Below, one piece after another: positions 38,405 through 48,859 of a DNA stretch of 64,000 nt (position 1 is the stretch's first letter; each line of letters opens with the position of its first letter). A program made the translations under genes and the position numbers. Origin of the DNA: Sinohyriopsis cumingii. Taxonomy: Eukaryota > Mollusca > Bivalvia > Unionida > Unionidae. The notes beneath the pieces are model-generated. The model saw only the letters and a program-made list of their open reading frames with translations. It searched no databases and was not told where the DNA came from. Where the stretch lies: contig CM068831.1 of assembly GCA_028554795.2 (NCBI GenBank), forward strand, positions 64,384,982 through 64,448,981, given 5' to 3'.

Positions 38405-38626
38405 CTATTGCTTTTTATAGGTGGTAGAAAAGGAACGGAGAAAGCCAAAGTTACATTGGAGAAAATAGTACAGTTTGTGACGGCATCTGCAGAGATACCA
38501 GTTTTAGGATACTACATGCCACCCGAGATTGAATTTTTTGATGATGGAAGTATGCTTCCTAGAAGTTCTACTTGCATAAATGTCCCTTATTTACCTTTGG
38601 GACATTTACCAGATGATGCCGCATAG
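29772..38626 (+). CDS. HECT-type E3 ubiquitin ligase with UBZ4-like zinc finger (G2E3-like family)
   Basis: Ten exons with GT-AG borders and matching phases: 29772-29938, 30506-30578, 31369-31531, 32600-32867, 33756-33793, 34476-34832, 35503-35888, 36460-36593, 37031-37208, 38421-38626. Together they give about 656 open codons; the start exon is missing. Order: LDDAISILRRVADQIS helix with a Ser-rich tail; FVCLSSNTS...LGEKKV; FPALDQCGGFELL...IYIRPIQKSIA; a CLSC...HMQTC finger; a linker; then HECT from FYGEEASDLGGPRKEF to LPRSSTC, whose Cys would be the thioester residue. Such ligases pass ubiquitin from E2 to substrate through that Cys. The family is known as G2/M-phase-specific E3-like genes, highly expanded in fish and invertebrates. 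Only about 17 residues follow the Cys, fewer than usual. It lies inside the 27.7-kb TIR element and is probably its cargo. Confidence 0.88.
31369..31531 (+). CDS. HECT gene exon C: family-specific conserved block
   Basis: Acceptor CTATTTTAG|GTCGC, donor ACTAAG|GTAATT. Encodes RSFVCLSSNTSTTIPPLEER, then RKNGLGEKKVSIP. The F-V-C-L-x, P-x-x-E-x-x-x-L/I and GLGxKK pattern is the hallmark before the FP-L-GGFEL block of the next exon. Confidence 0.8.
32600..32867 (+). CDS. HECT gene exon D: GGFELL block and UBZ4-type finger
   Basis: Acceptor GTTTTCCAG|CTCTT, donor TGTCAG|GTAAGG. Reads SFPALDQCGGFELLTLKSN, later GTGRIYIRPIQKSIAIIDIE, and ends CLSCSSMVPIKDLREHMQTC. The last spacing, C-x2-C-x11-H-x3-C, equals that of the RAD18-type UBZ4 ubiquitin-binding finger. 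Ubiquitin binding is inferred from spacing alone. Confidence 0.82.
35503..37208 (+). CDS. HECT gene exons G, H, I: HECT N-lobe
   Basis: Exons 35503-35888, 36460-36593 and 37031-37208 with matching phases. They read VTFYGEEASDLGGPRKEFLT, LKDDSVGLERKYYFGAGLVC, GLSLMQNGPLPCFL, then LMRRKPCIKYLFRPS and YQKFLAYLKEVS. The FxGExxxDxGGPRxEF signature is the start of a HECT N-lobe, which binds the E2 enzyme. The exons appear intact with no stop codons. Confidence 0.88.
37679..37771. repeat. (CA)n(TA)n compound microsatellite in HECT intron
   Basis: About ten CA units, then about 35 TA units, in the last intron of the HECT gene. Confidence 0.95.
38319..38401. repeat. (TA)n microsatellite before the last HECT exon
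   Basis: About 41 TA units ending 19 bp before the last exon. It may affect branch-point placement. Confidence 0.95.
38421..38626 (+). CDS. HECT gene exon J: HECT C-lobe with catalytic cysteine
   Basis: Acceptor TTTTTATAG|GTGGT lies only 19 bp downstream of a long (TA)n tract. Encodes IVQFVTASAEIPVLGYYMPP, then MLPRSSTC and ends PYLPLGHLPDDAA at TAG 38624-38626. The LPxxSTC motif holds the thioester Cys. Many HECT proteins continue about 25-35 residues past it to a conserved Phe near the end; here the stop comes early, so ligase activity may be reduced or lost. Confidence 0.88.
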
Positions 38627-38639
38627 GATATATGTTTCT

Positions 38640-39620
38640 AATAATATCCTGTTTTTTATACTTTCTACTTGGTGAAAGTTTTACGTTATGAAATAATTCA
38701 ATTAATTTGGAAAAAATGCACTACATGACTATATGTGGAATAAAGAATCATGCAAACAAACCAAAGAAAACACAGTTTCTCTTACAATGTACGGTGGTAA
38801 AAGTATCGATTGTAGAATATCATGTGAAGTCTTTGACAGTACTATATATTAAATTTCAATACACGGTTCTTTAAGGACTAAAATATTCGTACATGCTCCC
38901 ATTTATTTGCAAACCTCCCAACACACACACACACACCGATGTTAAAACGAAAAGGCATCAAGGATAGCAAAAAACTTCACAATTTGGTCACGAAATATTA
39001 AACATAGACATTTTTAATGAAATGGACTGTTCTATAAACCAGAAAAGGTCAGTGAGCGATCTGTCGCTTGTTTATATCGAGAGCTTCCGTTTGCTTTGAA
39101 ATGCCAATACGTCCGCAGTGTTAGGGAACTATTATCAACTGTAAGTTAGAAATTATAAATCAGTGAATGAAATTACTTAATTTCGTGCATCTTTATGTCC
39201 TTGATACTGTTTTATTGTAAAATTTGTAACGGGGTACAAAACAACGGGGTGGTGTGCGAATAATATACTCAGTGGCATTACCTAACTGATGTTTACCATT
39301 TATCATTCCTAAGTGTTGTTGCATAAACAGCTTAAATCCCGATACCTTATAATATTCAGGATAACGAAATCATTTAGCCAGACGGACAGATAATGATACT
39401 CAAGAAAGAATGTCATGTCTTACAATATTGAAAACTATCAACGCTTTAAAATGACACCTCTATGATTTGCTTGCATACGGAAGCATTATCAAATATTGTG
39501 CATGAACATCAGAAAAATAAAGAAGTTGGAAGCAGTAAACACTGCTTATGTGTTAGGGGATAACAATGGAACATGTAAATATAATATACAACATGTTAGT
39601 GTGTCAGTTGAGTTAAGAAA
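38640..39620. other. between HECT gene and integrase relic, nothing recognised
   Basis: If the integrase gene were whole, its catalytic exons should lie here on the minus strand. I searched by eye for WHxDGxHK-like and DDE motifs and saw none, so the catalytic part seems deleted or decayed. Confidence 0.5.
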
Positions 39621-39624
39621 TTAC

Positions 39625-39960
39625 CGATGAAAAATTGTAGTTGTTCCTTTCTTATGTCATAAAGAGGTCTACCCCTATGCCCTGTGTAGACTTGCGAGGC
39701 TCTGTACTGGTGGTCTTCGCTGACTGGCATAGAATTGATATCGGTTTTGTCAAAGATACTACGAGCTTGTCCAAGTAGCTCAATCACTTCGACAGGCACT
39801 GATACATCTGCAGGGTGTCCTCCATGAAAATCTCAATTCCACGTACCTGAGTCCTTATAATGTTCTCTGCTTCCATCATATTTGACATGCGCTCTTTACA
39901 CTTTCTCAGTTCTTCCATGATAAAGTTTACTAACGACACCAATCCTGTTGAGCCAGAATA
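39625..39960 (-). pseudogene. relic exon of an HTH/rve-type integrase (transposase)
   Basis: On the minus strand a helical stretch starting at the ATG 39918 (MEELRKCKERMSNMMEAENI) runs into a frame change. It continues VPVEVIELLGQARSIFD, YRASQVYTGHRGRPLYDIRK and EQLQFFIG, ending at donor ATCG|GTAATT (39625). The pattern GxxGRPxYxIxxEQLxxL is the entry to the helix-turn-helix of a family of rve-like integrases common in fish, coral and mollusc genomes. The known continuation, resistance of the DDE core to degeneration aside, is absent here. Convergent orientation to the HECT gene is what a two-gene transposon would show. Family assignment rests on this one motif. Confidence 0.55.
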
Positions 39961-40329
39961 CATTTTTGTGGTAACATATCATCAGAGTGAAATAGAATTC
40001 AAAAGTACCCCATTATCAAGAATGGCAAAACTGTCTTTAGAGTCGATTGCGTTCATTTGTCATTTCAGGCAATGGAGTTGTGTTGATTTGAAGAGGCAAT
40101 GAACTGGAAGTGATAAAATGTTTAAATAGTTATAAAATCACACATTCATCGCAAGTAGTGAAGCTATTACATGTGGATAAAGCGTTTTTCATGGAACAAC
40201 GAGTGAATAATTGTGAGAAATGCTAAATATTACGGTGTTATTTCCAATTCAACATATTTAATCACTTTCGTATGTTATTTTTAAAATATCACTTTTAAAT
40301 CACGAGATTGTTGAAAACATAACTCCAGA

Positions 40330-41650
40330 CTATGTGGAATGCTATCTATGCTATTATACGTAACAGCAATTGAAATTCTAAGTATAAGAATAACACTAAA
40401 TAGGAAGATTGCAGGTATTACAGTTCCAAATGTAAAAGACGAAATAAAAATGCTACAACATGCAGACGATTGTACGAATTTTATTAAAGACTAAAATTCC
40501 TTTAAACACCTAGAGAAGGAATTTGAAAAATTTGGTAAGGCCTCTGGGTCAAAAATAAATCATGAAAAAACTGAAATACTGAAAATAGGGAGCTGGAGAG
40601 GAAATCACTCAGGATTACTACCACACCTAATTAAAGAAAGAGTGAATGCATTGGGCATTTATTTTGGGATAAGAGAAGAACAAGAAAACTATAAAAATAT
40701 GAAACAGAAATTAGAAACGAATGTGAACACCTGGGCACTTACGCCATTATGTCTAATGGAACGGGCCCAAGTGGCCAAAACGTACATATACGCGAATATA
40801 AATTTTATTGCCAAGTCTATTGACAAAGAAAATAAAAATTTAGAAAAACTAGATAAGGAGATTATTAATTACATATGGGATTTTAAAACCCACTACGTCA
40901 AGAGGGAAACTTTATATAGAGCACAAGAGAGGGGGGACTAGCACTCTCCAACCCCATTTGGATAAAGACTGCAAATATTATAAATATATTTAAAAAGATT
41001 AAAGCGACACCAACATCACCATGGGAGGGAATATACATCTACTGGTTTGGGTTCACATTGAGAAACAGGGGGGACATTTATAAAAATAATAAACTTGTAA
41101 AAAAACTAGAAATACCAAGAAAATTTAGATATATTAAAGAAATACTAACCAAATATAGGGATATAAAAAGTTTATGGGACCAGGAGGAAAACTAACATAT
41201 AGATACATTAGAGAGGAAATAACAAAAGAAAAACTAAAAGTAAAGTAGAACAGGAGAACATAGAGATTAACTGGAAAAGAGCATGAGGGCACTGGACCAA
41301 ATTACGTTCCCTAAAAATACAAAGCCTCTGCTTCAAATACATGCACAATGCAATGGTTGATAGGAGAGGTAGCAGTGAGACGGCACATGGTCAGAGTATC
41401 GCCAAAATGTCCACTGTTTAAAAAAGCCTCTTTTAGTAAACTACACACAATGATACAGTGCGAGAGCAGGAAAACATGTAAATTGAAAGTGATAGAAGAA
41501 ATAAACAAAGGGGGGAGATATCAAAAGGCAAATATATTATACATGGATGGAGACTTCAATAAAAAAAACTTTATACAAAATTACAGAGTACATAGTAGAC
41601 AATATGATGACTTGTGGGCAAATAATTGTGATAAAGAGGTAAAAAAAAGT
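40330..41650 (+). mobile_element. L1/Tx1-like LINE fragment A (end of RT and C-terminus)
   Basis: Begins ITLNRKIAGITVPN with LQHADDCTNFI (the FADD catalytic site reads HADD), then EKFGKASGSKINHEKTEILK, WALTPLCLMERAQVAKTYIY, IINYIWDF and GGLALSNPIWIKTA, the late RT segments of L1/Tx1 elements. Stops and frame changes accumulate after 41190. There is no 5' part. Confidence 0.8.
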
Positions 41651-41729
41651 ATAAGGGGAAAAAAAAGTGATTTTTTTTTTCTATCTTTTTTTTGTTTGTT
41701 TGTTTTTTCGTTTTCTTTTCTTCTTTTTC

Positions 41730-41799
<70 letters not shown>

Positions 41800-43137
41800 T
41801 CTTACCTAACTTAGAAAACTTATAGACAAAATATGCAAAGATACATACATGGGGAAAGTAAAGACTATGACATCATGGGGCTAAGTCACATGGCTCTACG
41901 CGAAGTGGACAGGCCCATGAAAGAGTTTTGAAAAAAATACCCCACGTAGAACATAAACAGACCAAACAGATATAAAAGACAAACATGGGCTAATTCATAG
42001 TTTCATATTTTACTAACTCTTTATCTATCTTAAAACCATACAGCTCCCGTACTGTATGGTTTGACCAACCCACATGTGGAAAATAAACAATTTTGGATTC
42101 TTTCTAATAAAATATTTAGATAAATTAATAAAAGGAGGCCTAACTCGACTCAGGAGAAACACAATGAAAATAAAGAAGTGTGGACCTTGAATCGAGCGTA
42201 ACCTACATATTGATACTCCTAGAACTACCACGAGGAACGACACATATTAGCACTAGATTAAAACAATATAAAAAAATTTACCCCCCAAAAAAGGAAAAAA
42301 ATAGTAGTACACCGTTCCATCGTCAAAATTCAAAAACCAAAACTATTTAATCGAATATAACATAATAGAATACATCGGATCCTAAATCCAAATTAGTAGA
42401 AAAGAAATACAACTGGGGAAAAAAAACACTGGATCTAAAATTGCTGTCTCAAACATATATATAAAATAGCATACACACAATATAGCACCACTGCATATAG
42501 CAGATACTGAGACCTAGGCGACCTCTAGCAAAGGTCACAAAAATATACAAGGGAAGGAACTTCGAGCAAGGTGGAAAAAACCAGGCTCGGACGAACAACC
42601 TTTTAGATAACACTAAGGAAACATAAATACCCCACCTATTTTAAATAAAACATACTACATAACTGTGGGGAAAACACAAAAACATAAAATATCTTTTTAG
42701 TTTTTTGGAAATGGGGGGGGGGCATATGTCTGGTCCCCCCCCCCCAAAAAAAAGTAATTAACAGCAATTCAACAGCCATCAAAACCCACCTAGCTATGAC
42801 TTGGAAAGGAACTACTATCAAAATTTACCTTACACTCTCAATTTGACCAGTTAGAAAAAAGAAGAAAAAAACATAATATAGTACAAAGCTAAAATTGGAA
42901 AAGAATTACTATCCAACTTGCCTCAACACACTTAATCTACCCAAACAGCATTATCTCAGAGGGAACGTTGCCCTCACCCACAACATTAGATGAAGTTTCA
43001 GTAAAAGATTTCAAATAACATTTTGTGCTTGCGAAGCGCAGATGTCCACACTTACCTGCTGGACTATTGAAAGTAAAATTAAATATGTTTTGCTTTCGTA
43101 AGTATGTTAATACAAACTTGAATATGATTAGTATTCC
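41651..43137. other. LINE tail debris and low-complexity DNA
   Basis: Contains a pyrimidine-rich run, a (TA)n of about 30 units at 41734-41795, and a poly(G)/poly(C) pair at 42713-42744. No gene was recognised. Confidence 0.6.
41734..41795. repeat. (TA)n microsatellite
   Basis: About 30 TA units after a T-rich tract. Confidence 0.95.
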
Positions 43138-43139
43138 TA

Positions 43140-44245
43140 TATATGGTGCAACACAATAAGGTGTACACACAGTACATCACAATAAAGTGTACACACAGTA
43201 CAGCACAATAAGGTGTACATATAGTACAGCACAATAAGGTGTACATACAGTGCAGCACAATAAGGTGTACATATAGCACAGCACAACAAGGTGTACATAT
43301 AGTACAGCACAACAAGGTGTACATATAGTACAGCACAACAAGGTGTACATATAGTACAGCACAACAAGGTGTACATACAGTACAGCACAACAAGATGTAC
43401 ATATAGTACAGCACAACAAGGTTTACATATAGTACAGCACAACAAGGTGTACATATAGTACAGTGCAACAAGGTGTACATATAGTACAGCGCAACAAGGT
43501 GTACATATAGTACAGCGCAACAAGATGTACATATAGTACAGCACAACAAGGTGTACATATAGTACAGCGCAACAAGATGTAGATATAGTACAGTACAACA
43601 AGGTGTAGATACAGTACAGCACAACAAGATGTACATATAATACAGCAGAACAAGGTGTAGATACAGTACAGCACAACAAGATGTACATATAGTACAGCAG
43701 AACAAGGTGTAGATACAGTACAGCACAACAAGATGTACATATAGTACAGCACAACAAGGTGTAGATATAGTACAGCACAACAAGGTGTACATATAGTACA
43801 GCACAACAAGGTGTAGATATAGTACAGCGCAACAAGGTGTACATATAGTACAGCACAACAAGGTGTAGATATAGTACAGCGCAACAAGATGTACATATAG
43901 TTCAGCACAGCAAGGTGTACATATAGTACAGCGCAACAAGATGTACATATAGTCCAGCACAGCAAGGTGTAGATATAGTACAGCACAACAAGATGTACAT
44001 ATAGTACAGCACAACAAGGTGTAGATATAGTACAGCGCAACAAGATGTACATATGGTACAGCACAACAAGATGTACATATAAAGGTGTACATATAGTACA
44101 GCACAACAAGGTGTACATATAGTACAGCACAACAAGATGTACATATAGTACAGCACAACAAGATGTACATATAGTACAGCACAATAAGATGTACATACAT
44201 TAGAGCAAAATAATGTGTACATATAGTACAGGAAAATACATGTAG
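43140..44245. repeat. 26-bp minisatellite, about 42 copies
   Basis: The unit is GTACATATAGTACAGCACAACAAGGT by composition (26 bp), with recurrent variants (ACAT/AGAT, GCAC/GCGC, AGGT/AGAT). Its reverse complement has no stop codon in any frame, so the minus strand shows Cys-rich open frames of up to 373 codons built from CCAVLYVHLVVLY-like repeats. I regard these as by-products, not genes. Confidence 0.95.
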
Positions 44246-44266
44246 TAAAGTTAGGAGCTACCACGA

Positions 44267-44285
44267 CTAATAATAATAATAATAA

Positions 44286-44319
<34 letters not shown>

Positions 44320-44350
44320 AGACGAAGAAGAAGAAGAAGAAGAAGAAGAA
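44267..44350. repeat. (TAA)n/(TTA)n/(AAG)n compound microsatellite
   Basis: TAA units, then TTA units, then AAG units in direct succession, just after the 26-bp array. Confidence 0.9.
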
Positions 44351-46070
44351 CCATAACAGAATTAGAAATAGATAAACTTACTGACCAATTAACTAGGAAT
44401 AAAGCTCCGGGGTTAGATGGGACAACGCCCGAGTTTTATCAAAAGTTAAAAAAATATTTAATTCCAATAATGAAAAATCTCTACAATACTATTTATAAAA
44501 AATCAAGAAATGATAGAAAGTATGAAAACAGGAGTTATTACACTCATCTTCCAAAACAAAGGCTAGACTTCAGACCTAAAATATTGGAGACCAGTCTCGT
44601 TACTTAATATTGAATGCAAAATACTCAGTAAATATTTAGCAAATAGAGTTAAACCAATACTAGGGTACATAAAAGATCCAAACCAAACATATGGTGAAGA
44701 AGGCAGAAATATACAGAATAATATACTTTCAATAAAGACAATAATAAATTATATGGAAACATCTAATATTGATGGCGCTTTAATCCTCATTGATCAGGAG
44801 AACGCCTTTGATAGGGTAGAAATGAGTTATATTTTGCAGATACTGCATAAATTTGGATTTGGAAATGTATTCCAAAACTGGATCAAAACACTTTATAAGA
44901 ATATAAGATCATTGGTACAGACCAATGGTGCAAAAACCAATCCGTTCTCAATAAACGGTTCAGTAAGACAGGGTTGTCCACTATCTATGTTACTGTACGA
45001 AACAGGGATAGAGGCACTACATAATGAAATCCAAAATCATAAAAGAATCCGAGGAGTAAGAGTAACTAACATGAGGAAGGAGTGTAAAACCTTCCAACAT
45101 GAGGACGATTGCTCCAACTTTATAACTTCAAAGCAATGGTATCATTATTTAATGCAGCAGTAAAACCTTTTTGGATTAGCCTCGGGTTCAAAGATAAACC
45201 GAATTAAAACTGAAATACTACTTGTAGGCAAATGGAAGGAGAATTATCAAGGGCTCCCTACAGAACTCATAAGAAATCAAGTTAAAGGACTAGGAATAAA
45301 TTTAGGGAAAGTCAGTAAAATGCTAAATTTTCTACAAATTAGGAAAAAATTAGAGAAACATGCTATAATTTGGAATGATAGGCAAATAAATTTATTTAGA
45401 AAAATACAAATTGCGAAATCGTATTTATACAACTCGATTTGGTACGAATTTGACGTATCGGACTTTGAATTTATATATCTAAATAAATTTGAATCGTTAA
45501 TAATAAAATTTATACGGAATGGGATCCACAAATTACCAAAATACACATTATAAAAAGATAGGAAAAAAGGAGGACTCAATCTCATGGACTTGAGTTAAAT
45601 AAGTAGTAAATTATATTTCCAGATTGAATAAATGTCAGGAAAATCTAGAATATCACTGGCAGGGCATATACCTTTACTGGTTTGGCTTTCTTCTATCCAG
45701 TAAGCCTGCAATTTATAGGAATAATAGCATGACAAAATTGCTAGTGCACCCCAAAATAGCGTAAAGAATTACACAAACTATACAAAATTACAAAACAAGC
45801 AAAGAATATTGGACAATTTTTAATAAGAATGAATTGGAAAATATGATAAAACACAATACAAAAGTAAAGCCAAACAAGGTGGAAACACTAAATTTAGAGA
45901 TTGACTGGAACATAGTATGAAAATCATTGGAAAAAAATAAAAGAGATAAGCAAACAAACGAACATTTATCAATATCTACATGATGTAGGGTGGACAGGTG
46001 AAAATGCCCACCAGAGACACCTTGTCTCAAACATCCCTTCTTGCCCCGTGTGCAAGGGACCACATAGTAA
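44350..46070 (+). mobile_element. L1/Tx1-like LINE fragment B (RT domain to C-terminus)
   Basis: Reads ELEIDKLTDQLTRNKAPGLD, then ALILIDQENAFDRVEMSYIL (RT motif A, DQENAFDR), RSLVQTNGAKTNPFSINGSV, RQGCPLS, a decayed HEDD catalytic site, FGLASGSKINRIKTEIL, WNDRQINLFRKIQIAKSYLY and finally NIPSCPVCKGPH. Multiple frame changes and stops. It is the same family as fragment A but overlaps it in content, so it is a separate insertion. Confidence 0.82.
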
Positions 46071-47456
46071 AAAACGTAATTTTATAATTCAGATCCTTAA
46101 ATAAACAAAGACAAAAATAGAAAATAAAAGTATAAGCAAATTAGGCAATTTTGAGCCCAAAAAATCATCCTTATACCCATAAAATAACAGACAAAATTTT
46201 GAACAGAGAAGTGATAGACTTCATTTATAATGCTATGTAAAATAGAAGATAACAGCTTTGGATTACTGAATTGTATACTCTGGAAAGACATTAAGCGGCT
46301 AGCAAAAACTCTACCAGAAAAACAAACTAACTTTGAGAAACTAACCCCCGGAAAAGACACTTATAATGAGCTTGCTATAAGAACACCGACAGACCCCCCC
46401 CCCCCCCAACTCAACAGTCAAGGACCCGACTTCGGCATTTGAAACCCAGCAAACCTTAATACATATAACAAATGTAGCCGAAATAGACTCGTTAAACCAG
46501 ACTATTAGAAATTAATTTCAGACAGAGAGATTTACCGTTCCTCTAAAACAAAGTGCGGGAGAAACTGGACCAAAATCCCGCCAGCTGATGACAGATAGAA
46601 GACAGCAGGCGGTGATTAAATTACCAAACAAGACCGAAAAGCGTGCCCACATAAACCTGCAAACTAACGAGAAACGGTTAACACAAAAGGGACTAACATA
46701 AGGACACATACGAGTGATTCATATTAAATACCACAGGGGATAATTAGCAGTAAATGACCAAGAAATAGAGCAAAAATAAAAAAAATACAAAATAATTCTT
46801 AAACACAGGGCACAACAAGAGCTAATGAAACTTAGCCAAAATTTTTCCTTATCATGCCTACAAAGAAACAAACCCAAAAATCATCTTGTCTCCGGAAAGC
46901 CATCTTAGGTGGCTAGTAAAACTACACCAGAGACTCTTTTGATCTGCATGTTTTCCATCACGTCCTCGTGATGGAAAAATTTAATCCCATCCTAGGGCAA
47001 AAGCAACCGAAGCTTGCTATGTAAATAGAACCCACATGAGTTAATTAATGATGTAATTAATAACAATGTCATAGTGGCCACTTTGGCTCATGCATAACTA
47101 CATACCAAACAAAATATTTGAAAAATGGAAAATCAGGAGCAGGACTCCCCGAAAGTGAGAGTCTTGAAACTGTAAACAATAAAAGAAAATAAATGGTAAA
47201 ATATAGAAATAAAGAAATAAACAATTTGTGACATAATAGTAAACGGAAGCAGGACTATACAGTGAACAAGCCACTCAGAAGTGGCACGCCAATGAGATTT
47301 TATGAAAGAATTCTGCAACCGTCCAGTTGAGAACTAATGACAATAAATAAACAAAAATGACATATCTTCCCCATGACGATCTCAGTATGGACATGACGGC
47401 AAACTGATGACAATATCCACTTTAACAAACATTTTTTCCATCACGTCCGCTTGATG
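46071..47456. other. right interior of the giant element, unassigned
   Basis: Probably LINE tail followed by low-complexity AT-rich DNA with a poly(C) run at 46397-46406. A hairpin TTTTCCATCACGTCCTCG with GTGATGGAAAA lies at about 46950-46980, and TTTTCCATCACGTCC recurs at 47435 next to the right TIR. Confidence 0.5.
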
Positions 47457-47744
47457 ATCATTTAATTTCATGCAATATCATTTCATATCACACAACATCA
47501 TTTGGAATCTGAATTGATCATTCCGTTTGATGGGTTAAATCATTTCATTTCACTCTACATCATTTCATTTAATACCACGTTATTTGAAATCTAAATGCAT
47601 CATTCGGATTTGTTCGTTAAATCATTTCATGTGACACCACATCATTTGGAATCTGGATTTATCATTTCATTTGCTAGGTTAAATCATTTGATTTCATACT
47701 GGATTATTTGATTAATGTAATTTTGGCGGCGACGGCTGCCCATA
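47457..47744 (-). repeat. right terminal inverted repeat of the giant element
   Basis: Reverse complement of 19999-20286 with about 13 mismatches and no gaps by eye. It carries four AAATGATGTGGTGTCACATG-like monomers, against about eleven at the left end. Confidence 0.9.
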
Positions 47745-47750
47745 GATTTG
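47745..47750. repeat. right target site duplication GATTTG
   Basis: Directly follows the right TIR end CTGCCCATA and equals 19993-19998. Confidence 0.8.
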
Positions 47751-48859
47751 TTGGACAAGTCTCACTTGATTTTCTCAGAACAAAGATTTCTTCTCGAACG
47801 TCACATCATCGTCCAAAGAAGCCTACCTAAAGCAAGTGTGTGTTTGTGTGTAAATGTGATCCCTTCTCGCTTAGCTAAATATTATGATATTTGTCAGTAT
47901 TTACCAAAACCAATGATCTAATGTGAAAATAAATCATTGAAAAGGCAATTAAAATATCGGTTTAGCGCTTGAATGTTGTTTGAACATTTGAAGGGATCAT
48001 TCATTTTTTTCAAAGACACAAAAACAGAAAGAGCGATTACGACAACATCGCCAGTGTTTCACAAATGGTTTACAAGAAGCGACTAGTTAGTCAAAAGAAA
48101 AAATATGCTCATTGAACAAGGAGCATACATTTTCAGACAAATAGAAAGCGAAATCAAGTTGGTTACTTATTCCTTATTCCCGATTCAATAAGGAATAAGT
48201 AACCAGTTACTTATTCCCAATTCAAATATTTTCACATACAGATGAATACTTATTCCTTATTCACACCGAGGTTTTTATATTTATTCATTATTATCAATTC
48301 AGTATGTAATTGGTTACCACTTAAATTAATGCAAATGAAAGCTTTTTAAGGCATGCATTGGTGTAATTGTTACATGATTGGAGACATACGAGTGCTATAT
48401 AAAGTTGAATATAGACAGATCACGTACTATATGTAGGAATGGTTTATGATATTGATAGGAATACGTGTTTTGTAATTTGATATAGGATTAATTAGTTTTG
48501 ATAGGTATTTGTGTCGTGTTTTGTGATGTATGGCGTTAAGTATTAGTATTCGGGTTCGAAAAGCTTACTAATGACTCAAGTAAAAGGGAAAACCTAAATA
48601 ATAATAAAAACTTACAAGTGTGAAATTGGAGATTTCTCTTGTGTGGTCGTCATGTCCTTAGTGGAGAAATATGTGGAGTATTTACAAGTTTAAGAAGCCT
48701 TCTCTTAACTCGAATATTGTCTTGAAGTCCTTGGAACTGGGAACTTAGCATACATGTAACCGATTTCCAGAAATTGGGGTTACATAAAAGGGAGTGGAGG
48801 GTGGGTAAAGCACACTCCGCAAGAAGAGTATGTCTTGCTTATAATGTTTGGTCGTTAAG

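Noticed and set aside
43079..44200. 373-codon Cys-rich minus-strand ORF
   Set aside because: It is entirely 26-bp minisatellite; all three minus frames stay open because the unit has no stop codon, and there is no start context, splice site or conserved domain.
43140..44245. CRISPR-like array
   Set aside because: Direct tandem units without unique spacers, in a eukaryotic genome; it is a minisatellite.
40330..46070. Fragments A and B as one L1/Tx1 element split by the minisatellite
   Set aside because: Both contain the same late RT segments in the same orientation, so they overlap in content and must be separate copies.
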